Shown piece after piece: positions 12,345 through 22,930 of a stretch of DNA of 64,000 bases. Below the pieces are notes generated by a model that saw only the letters and a list, made by a program, of their open reading frames with translations, was not told the DNA's origin and did no database searches. A program made the position numbers and the translations under genes. Source of the stretch: Maylandia zebra (taxonomy: Eukaryota; Chordata; Actinopteri; Cichliformes; Cichlidae); assembly GCF_041146795.1 (NCBI RefSeq), contig NC_135173.1, positions 68,363,251-68,427,250 on the forward strand, in the 5' to 3' direction. The first letter of the stretch is position 1; each line of letters opens with the position of its first letter.

Positions 12345-12477
12345 GTTAAGAAATATACTCTAAAACACTTCTTCAGTAAAGACTCAGAGAAGAGAAACAC
12401 ATAGAACTTCTTGCTAGCAAGGGCGGCCTCCAAACTGAGCCTCGCGCTGAGGACTGCCCCGGTCTTTATTTATACTT

Positions 12478-12480
<3 letters not shown>

Positions 12481-12568
<88 letters not shown>
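12481..12568. repeat. (TG)n microsatellite
   Basis: About 44 uninterrupted TG dinucleotides, 140 bp after the (TAGA)n array. Confidence 0.98.
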
Positions 12569-12570
<2 letters not shown>

Positions 12571-12985
12571 GTCCTGCTGATCAAAGGGTCGTATAACATG
12601 AAAGCACAAAAGGTACATCCTTGGTCATAAAGAGGGTAGTCTCCCCCTCACCCTAGATGGTTCATCCTAGATAACACAGTGAAGAAGTCCAGCAGTTCAT
12701 CTAAACAAAAGGCACTTAGACTATAACAGACATAGCTACGTTAAAACAATAAAACAAGGTACGACCTCTCCCCATGCTCCCAGGATGTGGGGGTGGACGC
12801 TAAAACACCTTGAAGTGTTACAGGCCCCCTAGGATGAGACATTCTTTCAATATGCCACCAACTGTATACTTCTACACACAAATGATTACATGCAGCATTC
12901 TACCATATGCAAACTTATATCACTAAAAGATTATACTGACTACTAAGTACAATTTTCCTATTAACAGATAGATAGTATTGTAAAT
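12569..12985. other. Unassigned gene-free sequence
   Basis: No open frame or exon signature was seen. It lies between the (TG)n array and a LINE tail. Confidence 0.3.
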
Positions 12986-13242
12986 CCCATTGTCCTTCTC
13001 TCACCCCAACCAATCACAGCAGATGGCCCCGCCCCTCCCTGAGCCTGGTCCTGCTGGAGGTTTCTTCCTGTTAAAAGGGAGTTTTTCCTTCACTGTCACC
13101 AGTGTTGTTCATAGGGGGTCATATGATTGCTGGGTTTTCTCTGTATGTATATTTTTAGGGTCGACCTTACAGTATAAAGCACCTTGAGGCGACTGTTGTT
13201 GTGATTTGGCGCTGTGTGAATAACACTGAATTGAACTAAAAT
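12986..13242 (+). mobile_element. L2-like LINE 3' tail fragment
   Basis: It matches, nearly block for block, 27835-28095 of the larger LINE: 'ttctctcaccccaaccaatc', the 'ccccgcccctccctgagcctgg' block, the 'gtcatatgattg' block, the 'aaagcaccttgaggcgactgttgttgtgatttggcgc' block and a final 'actgaattgaac'. There is no coding part. Confidence 0.8.
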
Positions 13243-14182
13243 ATGAACAAAATGAATGCAGTCCTGTAAAGCCCGATATGTGAGCACACACTAATACAAA
13301 CACAAATCTCACTGCAAAAATCAACCAGTGACAATATTCAATTACAATTTTATATATAACATGAAATTCTTAGTCTCAAAATGAAGAAAATGCTGTTTTC
13401 ATTCAGCTTTCATGCTGGATTGAGCAAATATGACGTTTTATCTGACAAACTAAAATATCAGTAGATAGTCTGATCTGAACAGAACTGACATCTGGAGTTT
13501 CCATATGGCACACTAATTATAACAGAGAAATTAGCCAAGACTCAGACATTTTGTAATGTATCTGTCCCAAACTGTACTGATTCGTTTGGATGGTAACAAA
13601 GACCAGTGAAAACATCAGGATTTTATCTTTCTGAGACATTTTAATGTGGCCTGAAAGTCAGTTGGACAGTCCTTCTTCTTTTAAAATAAATAAATATAAA
13701 AAATCATCATATATGTTCAAACTTTGTACCATAAAATCTGCATGTAAATCGTCCCGTGTTGACCTGTGATGGAACGACCCTGTTAGTAATATCTCATCAT
13801 TATCACGTCGACTGCTGTAACAGAAGAGGAGCGGTCCAGTGTCTCGTGTACTTTTGCAACCCAGGGTCCTCCTGATACTCCTTCTGTGGGCTCCTTAAAC
13901 AGTGCTGGCTGCTGGTTGGAGGCCCGGCTGCTCTGCATTAAGATTCAAGGCAGCGTTCCCGACAATCTGCCAATTTTGATAAACGGCTCAACATTTTCTC
14001 CAAATCCAGGACGGCTGAAGTCTACCCTCTCTTCCAGAGGGGATGAATCCGGCATGCTGACGATCTGACTGTTTTTGGTTTTTGTCAGAGATGAAAGTGA
14101 AAAGTAGGGAAATTTGGGAAATTTTCACCCTTTTTGTAGCTCAAGAAGGAAAGACGCTGAATTCAAGGAATGCAGTTAATAA
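13243..14182. other. Gene-free AT-rich spacer
   Basis: No recognisable exon, RNA gene or transposon terminus was found. Confidence 0.3.
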
Positions 14183-14183
14183 C

Positions 14184-14217
<34 letters not shown>

Positions 14218-14262
14218 GCAACAACTTTATTTTTAAAGCGCTTTCAAACAAAGTGCTGTACA
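14184..14262. repeat. (AAT)n microsatellite followed by a short dispersed-repeat tail
   Basis: About eleven AAT units are followed by 'aaagcgctttcaaacaaagtgctgtac', a motif frequent at the tails of fish SINE/LINE copies. Confidence 0.7.
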
Positions 14263-15375
14263 ACTATTTGAAGCTAAAAAGATAAATAAAATAAAAGCGA
14301 TACAGGTTAGACATTAAACTGTCATTATGTTGTTGTTATTATTATGTTACTATGTAGATTATAAATTAAAATAACACTGCAATTAAAACTGCTGAAAAAG
14401 AATCAGAAACATGTCTGAGAGATGTTTCTGATTTCACACGGACCCCCTTATCCCTTCCTCCACCCACGACCAGTTCTAGGTTCCCTCCTGCACGCCCCAC
14501 CACTCTAAAAATCCTATTAACGGCCCTGCAAAGGCCAGGACGTGGACAGAGAGCAGCTTCCCACGCGAAAGGCCCATTTTTAACGTTTTCATGGTCGTGG
14601 TTTTACACTGTCAGCCGAGGTTAACGTCAGGGAAAGACTGTGGTCCGATTTAATCCAGAAGAATGGGACTTTATCAGCATTTAGACAAAACCGCCTTCTT
14701 TCCATAACTTTACTTAAAGTGCTTTCATTTCCTAACCGCAGATCAGATTGTGGAATATGAATCGTGGTCTCGGGCGTGCAAACATCTCTCTGACCTTTAC
14801 CCAGCGGCTCCTTTTACTGCCTCGGTGTAACCGTGAGAACAGCGACTCTGCTGCTCCTCTGGGGAACATCAGGCCCGAGATGTGATGAAGCAGGTCTGAG
14901 TGCTGCTGCTTCTGATCTTAATAAAGTGGAGTGCTGTAAAACACTGAAGCTACAGCCGCTCTCCAATAAGTGCCATGCTGGATTTTCAAGAAATCATCCT
15001 GCACATGCACATCTTTAGGCAGGAATATTTCAGCTCAACATTTAAAGGAGAGAGTCACTCAATCATTTCTGATCATTTAATGTTGCTTTTGTTGCCGGGA
15101 GAGTTGCCCGGACCTGCTTTACGGTTACAGACGCCGTTAACCGTTCCCAGATGGCCCGCAGAGGTTCAGGTCCAGCCAGGGATCGGGACAGGCGCACAGC
15201 GTTAAAGGGCTTTTCCACAAACAGGTGAAGCTCTCACAGCGGCGCAGAGCTTCAGCTTAACCTGGATATCTGTTTCTTATCTGGCTTCGCTCACCCTAAA
15301 ATCATCGGTGAGGCTGAGACGTCTCATGGAGGTGCTTATCAGCTCGATAAATTAACCCCAGGTTTCCCACTCTCT

Positions 15376-15379
<4 letters not shown>
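14263..15379. other. Gene-free spacer
   Basis: Short open frames of 60-76 codons (for example 14833-15205) lack domains and splice context. No repeat boundaries were found. Confidence 0.3.

Positions 15380-15458
<79 letters not shown>
15380..15458. repeat. (TG)n microsatellite
   Basis: About 39 TG dinucleotides. Confidence 0.97.
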
Positions 15459-15459
<1 letters not shown>

Positions 15460-15921
15460 TAAGATGAAGTCTTTTTAGTTGAAAACTGCTACATGGATAA
15501 CGTCTATTTAAAGCCTGAAAACACAAATCTGTCAGGGCACAGAGGTCCAGCTCATCATCGTGCATTCCTTTACAGTAAAGTGTAGACGTGTGTGCAAGAC
15601 CATTTTACCCAGCTGACGTGTCTGACAGCAAATACAGAGCAAATTAATGTTTTATAATAAGTCAACAAATACGAGGCTTAGGCGCCCTGGTTTGCATTAT
15701 ATCACTGTGTGAGCTCAGTGCGGCTCCAGCGTGAGTCTGTAATCTTTTCCAGAGACGCGCTTTCTGAAATTTCCATCGCTGCTCATCGCTGAGCAGAGAC
15801 GAGTGTCTGCTGCCTCCTAGTGGAGAAATCAGGGGACAAGCTGAGACGTTGTCCGGTCCATACATGACCTCAGCAGAAATGTGCCCTAATTTATAATGAA
15901 TTACTCCAGGGCTGTGTTCAT

Positions 15922-16424
15922 ATGGCGTTATTTTTGTGCCTCTGAGCGCACGTAAAAAAACGTTTGCAGGTGCAAGTGTTGCATTTTGAGGAGAAATTTA
16001 TTTTGAGCGAAGAAAAGCTGAATCTGAGTGAACAAAATTCGTTGCTGCGTATTTCAGTGTTTGCTATGTGTTTTGTGGCACAAATATAACGGTGTAGAGA
16101 AAGAGTTGAGCGCGCACGGGCAGAAATGTTGAGAGCGCGAGCGACACACTGCGAGCGAGCGCAAATTCAAAAGCTGAGCGAGAGGAGCTGCTGTTGTGTG
16201 TGTGTGCGTGTGTGCGCGTGCGCGTGCGCATGCATGTGTGCGTGCGTGCGCGCGCGCATGTGTGTGTGCGTGTGTATGTGTGTGTGCGGGGATAACAGCA
16301 AACACTGAAATACAGTTTTTGCACGCAGCAATGAATTTTGTTCACTCAAATTTCTCCTCAAAATGCAACACTTGCACCTGCAATTTTTTTTTACGTGCGC
16401 TCAGAGGCACAAAAATAACGCCAT
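15922..16424. mobile_element. 503-bp foldback/MITE-like element with long terminal inverted repeats
   Basis: The left arm begins ATGGCGTTATTTTTGTGCC and the right arm ends with its reverse complement. Complementarity continues inward, with interruptions, through a block around 15970-16070 that pairs with about 16285-16380. The flanks are gtgttcat (15914-15921) and atgttcat (16425-16432), an 8-bp target-site duplication with one mismatch, which fits the hAT superfamily. The centre (16190-16290) is an alternating GT/GC/CA purine-pyrimidine tract. There is no transposase. Confidence 0.8.
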
Positions 16425-16432
16425 ATGTTCAT

Positions 16433-17470
16433 GGGCTCATACACAGGTGTGCAAAAGTGGAACCCCTTCACTCCAGGAGAGTGACGGGGTTAATAACAGA
16501 AGGATACCCGAAGTTCAGCATCTTTCATTTACAGTCAGCGACTCCTTCAGTCAAATATGAAAATATTTCATTCAAGTCCATCATGGGCAGAAACTAGCAG
16601 CTAGTTAACAGTGAAGGTCAGCAGGCTGACTAAACTAACCTTCACCCCTTTAAGTTCAATATCATTGCTAAATTAGTTTAATACTAAATGATCTACTCAT
16701 GAGTGAGTGAAACCTCAAAAGCTGACTTAATAACTGAAGCTCCTTTTAATTCTGCTAGTTAGGCTCAAAGTGGTTAACTAACTCATTAATTAGGCAGAAC
16801 CAAAGTATCCACTAGTTACGAGTTTTGACTTTAAAGGTGAGATTTTACTTCATTACAGCAAATAAATCCAAGTAGGTAACTAGTAAAGGTAAAAATGATG
16901 AGCAACGAACTAGTTGAGCTCTTTTTTCACTTACCAGTAAAGTAGCAAGAAAAGTAAGGCTCAAAGTGTGTAGTTCACTGGAAAGGCCACTAGTTAATTA
17001 GTGAAGATCCCTAAGCTGATTAACTTGTTACTCTTTTAGTTTGATCTTTTAGATTACATACTACTTAACCTACAGTTAACTAGTATCTTTAGTACAACTT
17101 TGAGACAAATTGTGACTTTGTTCCCTAACTTGTCAAAATGCAGATCAGCTAACCGTGAAGGCAGCTATGTTAATTAGTGAGACTAGTGAGACCCAGATGT
17201 CCACTTGTTGCGCTCGCACATATGAGGAACACCAGGAACAGGGTTTTTCATACTTTGTACCATCTCCACATTTACTTTTTAGTGAAGCTCAGAGAACATT
17301 GATGAACCTGTTTGGTGCACAGCGCCACCTGCAGGTACCGTCACTAACCCTTTGGGGTAGAGTGGTAGGAAGGATGTGCAGGTACAGAAATGGACTTTTG
17401 TAAAACCTCTGAAATGAATCAGCCTTTGTGTGGAACAACGTGACCATGCACAGTTTGTGAAGAGAGGCAG
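16433..17470. other. AT-rich degenerate repeat zone
   Basis: From about 16590 to 17190 the motifs actag, taact and gtgaagg recur at irregular spacing. This suggests an eroded tandem repeat rather than unique sequence. No coding exon was seen. Confidence 0.4.
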
Positions 17471-17493
17471 AAACGTGATCATGCTCGGACCCT

Positions 17494-17499
17494 TTTATT
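17494..17499 (-). terminator. Poly(A) signal AATAAA for the CFAP97-like gene
   Basis: On the - strand AATAAA lies 63 nt after the stop codon at 17562-17564. That predicts a 3' UTR of about 80-90 nt with cleavage near 17475. Confidence 0.7.
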
Positions 17500-17561
17500 A
17501 TGGGACAGGACAGATGGTCTGGTTGGAGACAGACGGTTGTGTTTGTGTTTCAGGAGGTTTC

Positions 17562-17651
17562 TCAGTCGGTGCTGTCAGTGTTGGAGTCTCTGCAGCTCGC
17601 AGACGGCTCGCTGCTCTCCACGGCGGCAAACTTCACCTTTCTGCTCGGCCT
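17562..17651 (-). CDS. cfap97d2: cfap97d2-like exon 5 with stop
   Basis: After the acceptor GTCCACAG|AGGCCG come 29 codons and TGA. The tail is Ser/Asp/Glu-rich. Being in frame with exon 4 and followed by AATAAA supports it as the last exon. Confidence 0.75.
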   Translation of the reverse strand, partial: RPSRKVKFAAVESSEPSASCRDSNTDSTD

Positions 17652-18263
17652 CTGTGGACACAGAGACACCAGTGATCATCATCATCATCTACAGGGTTCC
17701 AGTATCCAGGGAACCTGGGAGTGCTGAGTGTGCACTGAAGAGCATTTTGTGAAGAGTTCTTACATTCAGCATCTTTGAACACCAGGATGTATCAGGACAC
17801 CTGAGCTCCCTCCGTCAACTCACCTGTTTGTCTGCTGGCTTTCTCGGGTAACGAGAAATGTTGTCCAGACGACGCTCCGTCCTCTCCCAGTCATCCAACC
17901 ACAGCTGGCGGCGATACTCTGACTGGCGAGATGTGATTCGTTGGTAGATGGCCTGATTCTGATGGGTGACCAACAGAAGCTCGTGCTTCCTCTTGTTCGC
18001 ATTCAGACTGGAAAAGATGAGAAATCAAAAGAGAAAACATGACACAGACACGCTGCTGTACGGAAACCCAGATACCCGTGAACGGCTTCATCATGAACAC
18101 ACCTTACCTCCTCAGGTGGTACTGGTTCCTGTGGTCCACGAGGCCTTTGGAGGAAAAGATGTCGGCTAGTTTGGAGGCCAGGAGGTGATTGTCTCTGTCG
18201 ACGACTGACAGACGCTCATCCTGCAGCTGAAGCACAGAAGCAGATCCCAGTCCCTCAAACACA

Positions 18264-18319
<56 letters not shown>

Positions 18320-19703
18320 CCTGCAGTTTTTTCAGCTTGAGCTGGATGTGAGCTGGTGTCCTGTTGCCCTTGGTGTCCACTGCAGGCAGGGCGGAGTTCA
18401 CCTGAAAAGGTAAACCCAGGTCACTGTGACTCACCGGTTTATAGTTTTGTTTTTATTGTGAAGGACAATAAAACCAGTTTTTATTGGCACATCATCCTGG
18501 GGGAGGTGTAGGTGTTTTAGCATCCCCGAGTTTTTCCTTTTTTCTTTAGAGTCTTTAATTCTTCATCGTTCTGGTCGTCCTTGTCCAGACTTGTTATCAG
18601 AGTCCTCTCTTCTTGCTGACGACCTGGTTTCTCTTCATAGTCATTCATATTTAATTCCTGCCTCCTGTGACTCGTTAAGTCTCTGTCACCTTTATCTTGT
18701 ACTCTGTGTTTAGTTTTACTTCCCGCTCGTCTCGTTGTCTTGATTGTGTCCAGCTGTGTTTCCCTGGTTACCTCACGCGTGTTGAACCCCTCGGCCTGTG
18801 TCTGTTGCTGTGTCCTGTTTCTCTGTGTTACTGGAGTTTTGTCTGCTTCTGTTCAGAGATGTCTTCTATCATTTCTATAATCTAACACATTAGTGTTAAC
18901 GTTTGTCAGAAGCTTCTGCATCATCTCTCAGATTGAAGCTCTGTAAAATAAAAGCTGTGGCCTGTGGCCCCACCTCCTCCACCCAAGTTTCTGATTAATG
19001 TGCCATCTACATTTTAGCTGTTTTTGGTTGAAAATGTGAAGGTCAGTTGATACGAGCTAATATTATGATAGGAACATGTGCAGACATTTAATGTCAATTA
19101 CAAAAATTAAACCAGTCAATGTTCACTTTGCACCAAAACCAACTCTGTTAACGAGCGAGCATTTGGCTGGAGTGTGGGGCCTCCCTGCTGCTGCGAGTCG
19201 GGGCGGCCTGCTTCTCCCCACCGCAGGGAAAAGGGTAACACCACCTGGGTCTGGGTGCAGTTCCCCCCTCCAGGGGCAAGGGTACGTAGACCCGGTTCTT
19301 AGAGTACGAGAAACTTTTGCGAGATCCCGAGGGCTCCACACTGAGTCAGTCCCCATAGACTTTCATGTTGAAACTTTACAGCAGGAATAACCGTGTTTAT
19401 ATCCTGATACCGAGCCCTAGTTTGGCCTCTAATCTAAACCAGTTTCCACCCGTCCTTCATTATCACCTCCATCTGTAGCTCCTTCAGTCCCACCTCACCT
19501 GAATCCAGCTCTGATGGAAAACCAGCACAGAGCCCTGTGTGTACCAGTGGCACCTTCCACCGTTCATCCTCCACCCTTCAGCCTCACCACCGTTCATCCT
19601 CCACCCTTACCTTCCTGCGGTGGTTTTCGTAGTTTATCTGGTCCCATCGCTGCTGCAGGTAACGGTTGGTGACGGGTTTCAGAGGCTGGTATGACTTGTG
19701 CAT
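17562..19703 (-). CDS. cfap97d2: CFAP97-domain protein, probably CFAP97D2; five coding exons, 188 aa
   Basis: The gene reads right to left: coding exons 19703-19611, 18401-18321, 18226-18108, 18007-17824 and 17651-17562 (stop 17564-17562). The joined lengths (93+81+119+184+90 bp) give 189 codons in one open frame, and all introns are GT...AG. The start has A at -3. The protein begins MHKSYQPLKPVTNRYLQ, carries a VDT...AHIQLKLKKL segment (residues ~39-58), then SLNANKRKHELLLVTHQNQAI and a basic/aromatic stretch ending ISRYPRKP, and finishes with a Ser/Asp-rich tail. This order matches the CFAP97/KIAA1430 (Hemingway-related) family, small proteins of cilia and sperm axonemes. The MHxSYxPLKP-type start favours the D2 paralogue over D1. 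Family assignment is firm; the paralogue is inferred from memory. Confidence 0.85.
17824..18007 (-). CDS. cfap97d2: cfap97d2-like exon 4
   Basis: This exon carries the conserved NANKRKHELLLVTHQNQAI and ISRYPRKP motifs. The acceptor is TTTTCCAG|TCTGAA and the donor AAACAG|GTGAGT. It is the most diagnostic exon of the family. Confidence 0.88.
18108..18226 (-). CDS. cfap97d2: cfap97d2-like exon 3
   Basis: It has 39 codons plus two bases, between the acceptor GCTTCAG|CTGCAGG and the donor GAGGAG|GTAAGG. The alternative acceptor six bases further in (CTGCAG|GATGAG) is also in frame, but the first fits family spacing better. Confidence 0.82.
18266..18318. repeat. (GT)n microsatellite inside cfap97d2-like intron 2
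   Basis: On the coding (-) strand it reads (CA)n, begins two bases after the splice donor GT, and fills over half of the 94-bp intron. Confidence 0.95.
18321..18401 (-). CDS. cfap97d2: cfap97d2-like exon 2
   Basis: Its 27 codons run from the acceptor TTTTCAG|GTGAAC to the donor CTGCAG|GTCACA. The donor is weak beyond the GT and runs directly into a (CA)n microsatellite. It encodes the VDT...LKLKKLQ segment. Confidence 0.85.
19341..19415. repeat. Dispersed-repeat fragment in cfap97d2-like intron 1
   Basis: It shares the blocks 'gtcagtccccatagactt' and 'ttacagcaggaataaccgtg' with 6734-6765 and 6915-6965. The rest of this 1209-bp intron shows no other recognisable feature. Confidence 0.5.
19611..19703 (-). 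CDS. cfap97d2: cfap97d2-like exon 1 (coding part)
   Basis: It encodes residues 1-31, from the ATG at 19703-19701 to the donor AAG|GTAAGG. It ends in phase 0. A (CA)n tract lies ~57-142 bp upstream of the ATG in transcript sense. Confidence 0.85.
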
Positions 19704-19757
19704 GTTTCTCAACTGGTGATAACCTGCAGCTCTATCACATCCATCCACCTCAGCAGG

Positions 19758-19759
<2 letters not shown>

Positions 19760-19845
<86 letters not shown>
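19760..19845. repeat. (TG)n microsatellite upstream of the cfap97d2-like start codon
   Basis: About 43 TG dinucleotides. In transcript sense it is a (CA)n tract ~57 nt before the ATG, so it lies in the 5' UTR or promoter. Confidence 0.95.
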
Positions 19846-19849
<4 letters not shown>

Positions 19850-20525
19850 AGGCCTTGCAGGTTGTCACCATGGAGATGTACCCCTTTGTGCCATTGCAGC
19901 CAGGTAAGTTTCCTATTAATTATTACTGAGCTTATCCTCGAAACTATGCTGAGCACACACACACCTGGGATGACCATGCTTACTTACACCAGCTGAGTTG
20001 TCTTTTAACTTTGTGTCTGAACACACGTCACGCTTTTGCATTTTGTTTATGCTTCATTTTGTGATTTCTGCTCACTCGGCTCTGGTCCTGACTTTGTCTG
20101 GTTTCCTTCCTTTTTCTCCAAGTGGTTGCAGTAAGTTTGTTAATGGGGTATCACAAGAAAATGAGCCTATCATAAATAAGAACCAAACAAAGTCAGTCAT
20201 GGACTACCTTAAAATTCATTGAGTTTTTAATGCAGACAGAGCTTCATATGCAGAGGAAGGAGAAAGGAGGATGAAGATGGGGCTGCCAGGCAAGAGGAAA
20301 AGAAGAAGATCTCAAGGAGGTTTGTAGATGTAGTGAAGGAGGACTGGCAGCAGGTTGGCTGCTGGGATAGGAGGAGATGGAGGCAGATGATCTCCTGTAG
20401 CGACCTCTAAAGAGAGCAGCTGGGAGAAGAAGTGGCTCAAACCACTGTGAGGCATCTTACAGGGGAGTCGGCTTGAATGGCTAAACATGGATTGTTGTTC
20501 ATGTTCATCTAAAATCTGCACAAAA
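19850..20525. other. Gene-free region 5' of the CFAP97-like gene
   Basis: This should contain that gene's promoter. I see no clear TATA box or CpG island, and no other gene. Confidence 0.3.
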
Positions 20526-20559
20526 GGTTAGAGCAGGGGTCGGCAACCTGCGGCTCTTT

Positions 20560-20694
20560 AGTACGGAGCCCCGCAGGGGACATGGGAGAAAAAAAATTAG
20601 GGAGAAAAAAAAAATTAAGACGGACTTTTGCGAGATCTCGCAAAAGTCAGTCTTAATTTTTTTTTCTCCCATGTCCCCTGCGGGGCTCCGTACT
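20560..20694. repeat. Near-perfect palindrome
   Basis: The left arm starts AGTACGGAGCCCCGCAGG and the right arm ends with its reverse complement. The centre is GCGAGATCTCGC near 20635. The left arm is about 17 bp longer because of a duplicated A-rich 'ggagaaaaaaa' block. It sits at the left end of the outer hAT element and could fold into a long hairpin or cruciform. Confidence 0.92.
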
Positions 20695-20875
20695 TTAGTC
20701 CTTTTAGTGGTTTAGGAAAATAAATTATTTTTTTAAGTATTTAGCTGAAGTGTATTTTATTTATATTAGTTCTTTTTTAACTTGTAGTTCTAAATTGGAA
20801 GATTATTGTGATATTGACATATAAAAATAAAATTATATTTTATTATTTTTTCATCGCTCAAAATAAGCGTCACAC

Positions 20876-22528
20876 GCCGGCACGTGCAGAGGGGGGGGGG
20901 GGGGGAGGGGGGCTAGAGGGGCTTGAGCACCCGCCCCTTTCCTGATGGGTGCCCAAAGAGCCCTTTTGTTGAGGCAACTTTTTAAAAAAAAATATTATTA
21001 TTATTTTTAATGTGTGTGTGCGTGCGGAGTCCTGTCTGTGCCCCTCAACAATTATATTTAACTATTAATCACAGTTTTGCTAAATAAAAGGATCTGGCTT
21101 GCATCAGTCACATGATCACATTTAACCAATGATCGCCCTTGACGGCAGAGCGCGCTGGTTACGAGCCGGGAACGAGCTCACAAAGAGCACGCGCATTTTT
21201 TGCGGTCCGGAGCTGTAGGAGAAACACAAGTTAACTCAGAGACACAGACTGATGCGACACAACCAGTAAGTAGGTGTACAGCGCACACTGTAGTGTGTAG
21301 CACCCAGGAGTATTAGCTTATTACGTACACGTTGGTAAGCTGTCTTGTTGCAACTGACGAACTGAAACAAACGAGCGTGCTGTGCGTGCAACAGCGCGAC
21401 AAACATTACCTGTCCTTTTATTAACTGCACAGGTAGTGCTGGTCATAGCTGCTGGCTATCTGTGTAAGGCTGTCATGGGTCTGTAGCTCTGTCACCGTTT
21501 TAGTGAACATGTTTAGTTTTAAAGTAAGTTTCAGGGCTTTTCCTGCCTTTCTGGAGGGATTATATTTCACTAAAAAACGATCTAATATGCATGTCCACAT
21601 AATTATGCATTATTACAATATATTAAAACACACGCTGTATTTTAAAGAACATGCATTAAGAAGCAGATTATATTAGATTTATATTTTAAATAAGACAAAA
21701 GTTGGATGTTACAGCAGTAAAATGATTGTATCTCTACAGTTTAAAAATGTAATAAGCTTTGCCCTGCACAGAGTGGATAGTGAAACAAATGGAATCATCA
21801 TAATGACATTATTTCATATTTATTACTTCCCCCTCCTCATTGCTTTATTATTGTAGCTCTAGTAATAAATAATAATGTAAGGATTCTGGATCAGCACCAT
21901 GATGCCCATAGTATATATGGTATTCTGAAGAAGGTCTAACATGTCACTGTGTGTGCATGTGTGTGTTTTATGTATATGGATTTAAAAAAATATATTACTC
22001 ATGATATAACATTGTGCAGACATGGCTGGTAAGGACATGAGGAGGAAACAGTAGAGCTGTGTGAGGCTACTAAAGGCAGTGCTATAACATTTTTCTGTCA
22101 TCATTTTATTTTAGATTAAGTGCTGGAGTTGTTAGGTGTGGATAATTAGATTATAGTTTATTGCAATAGCAAGTTGTGCCTTGTTCTCAGATAGACAGCA
22201 AGTGGAGAGTGATATATGAAATGATGGGATGGAAGGAAGAAGAGAAGCAAAGAGTGATTCACAGGCAGAGCCTAAATTATTTCTCACAGTTTTTTGTTGC
22301 CTTATGGTTCCAAGCGCTGTCACCAATCTTTGCATTTTGTTATTATCTCATGACACAGCTACCATCTCTCCTATGGACTTTTTAATGTTTACAGTCTCAG
22401 ATCAACACAGCCCTGCCCCTCCCATATTAGACTCTTGGTGAATGTGTGTTGTTGTTATTCAGCCTGGTTCAATGTGCCCCTTTTTAACTTTGAGCACCCG
22501 CCCCTTTAAACCTCTCTGCACGGCCCTG
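20876..22528. mobile_element. Inner element 1 (1.65 kb), nested in the outer hAT
   Basis: The ends carry related inverted sequences (CGTGCAGAGG at the left; CCTCTCTGCACG at the right), each followed inward by a 'gagcacccgcccctt' block. Flanking duplications are gtcacac at 20869-20875 and 22529-22535. It includes a G-run at about 20891-20905. No intact gene; open frames are at most 70 codons. Confidence 0.75.
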
Positions 22529-22930
22529 GTCACACTCGTGGAAGCCGGTGTAGCCGCCGAAACGCCTGCATTTATCGAGACTTTCAGCCCCAGGTAGGCC
22601 AATTATGGATCTTCGGATCCACATTATGTCAGCAGCTCCACCGTGAACTTTGTTAAAAACAAACACGCTCACGCCTCACAGACGACAGCTTACAGTCCTG
22701 TAAAGATGAAAGTGACTTCGTACAGCCCCGACCTGCAGACGCTGTGCGCAGAGGTTCAGGAGCAGAAGTCCCGTTGTAAACATATCACAGCAGACCCCAC
22801 GATGTTTGCATGAACACGCTTTTCACACACAGTTGCTGACGCACACAGCCGGCTGTAGCTTTGCAGCTCACAGCCCGACACACACCAACACAACAGCACA
22901 GACGTTAAGGCGGCGAGGCGTGATTGCGGG

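Noticed and set aside
16054..16361. Several overlapping ORFs with His/Thr/Ala/Arg or Cys/Val runs
   Set aside because: They are translations of the GT/GC tract in the foldback element.
19584..19871. 95-codon - strand ORF starting in the (CA)n tract
   Set aside because: The His/Thr run is microsatellite; only the part from the ATG at 19703 to the donor at 19611 is real exon.
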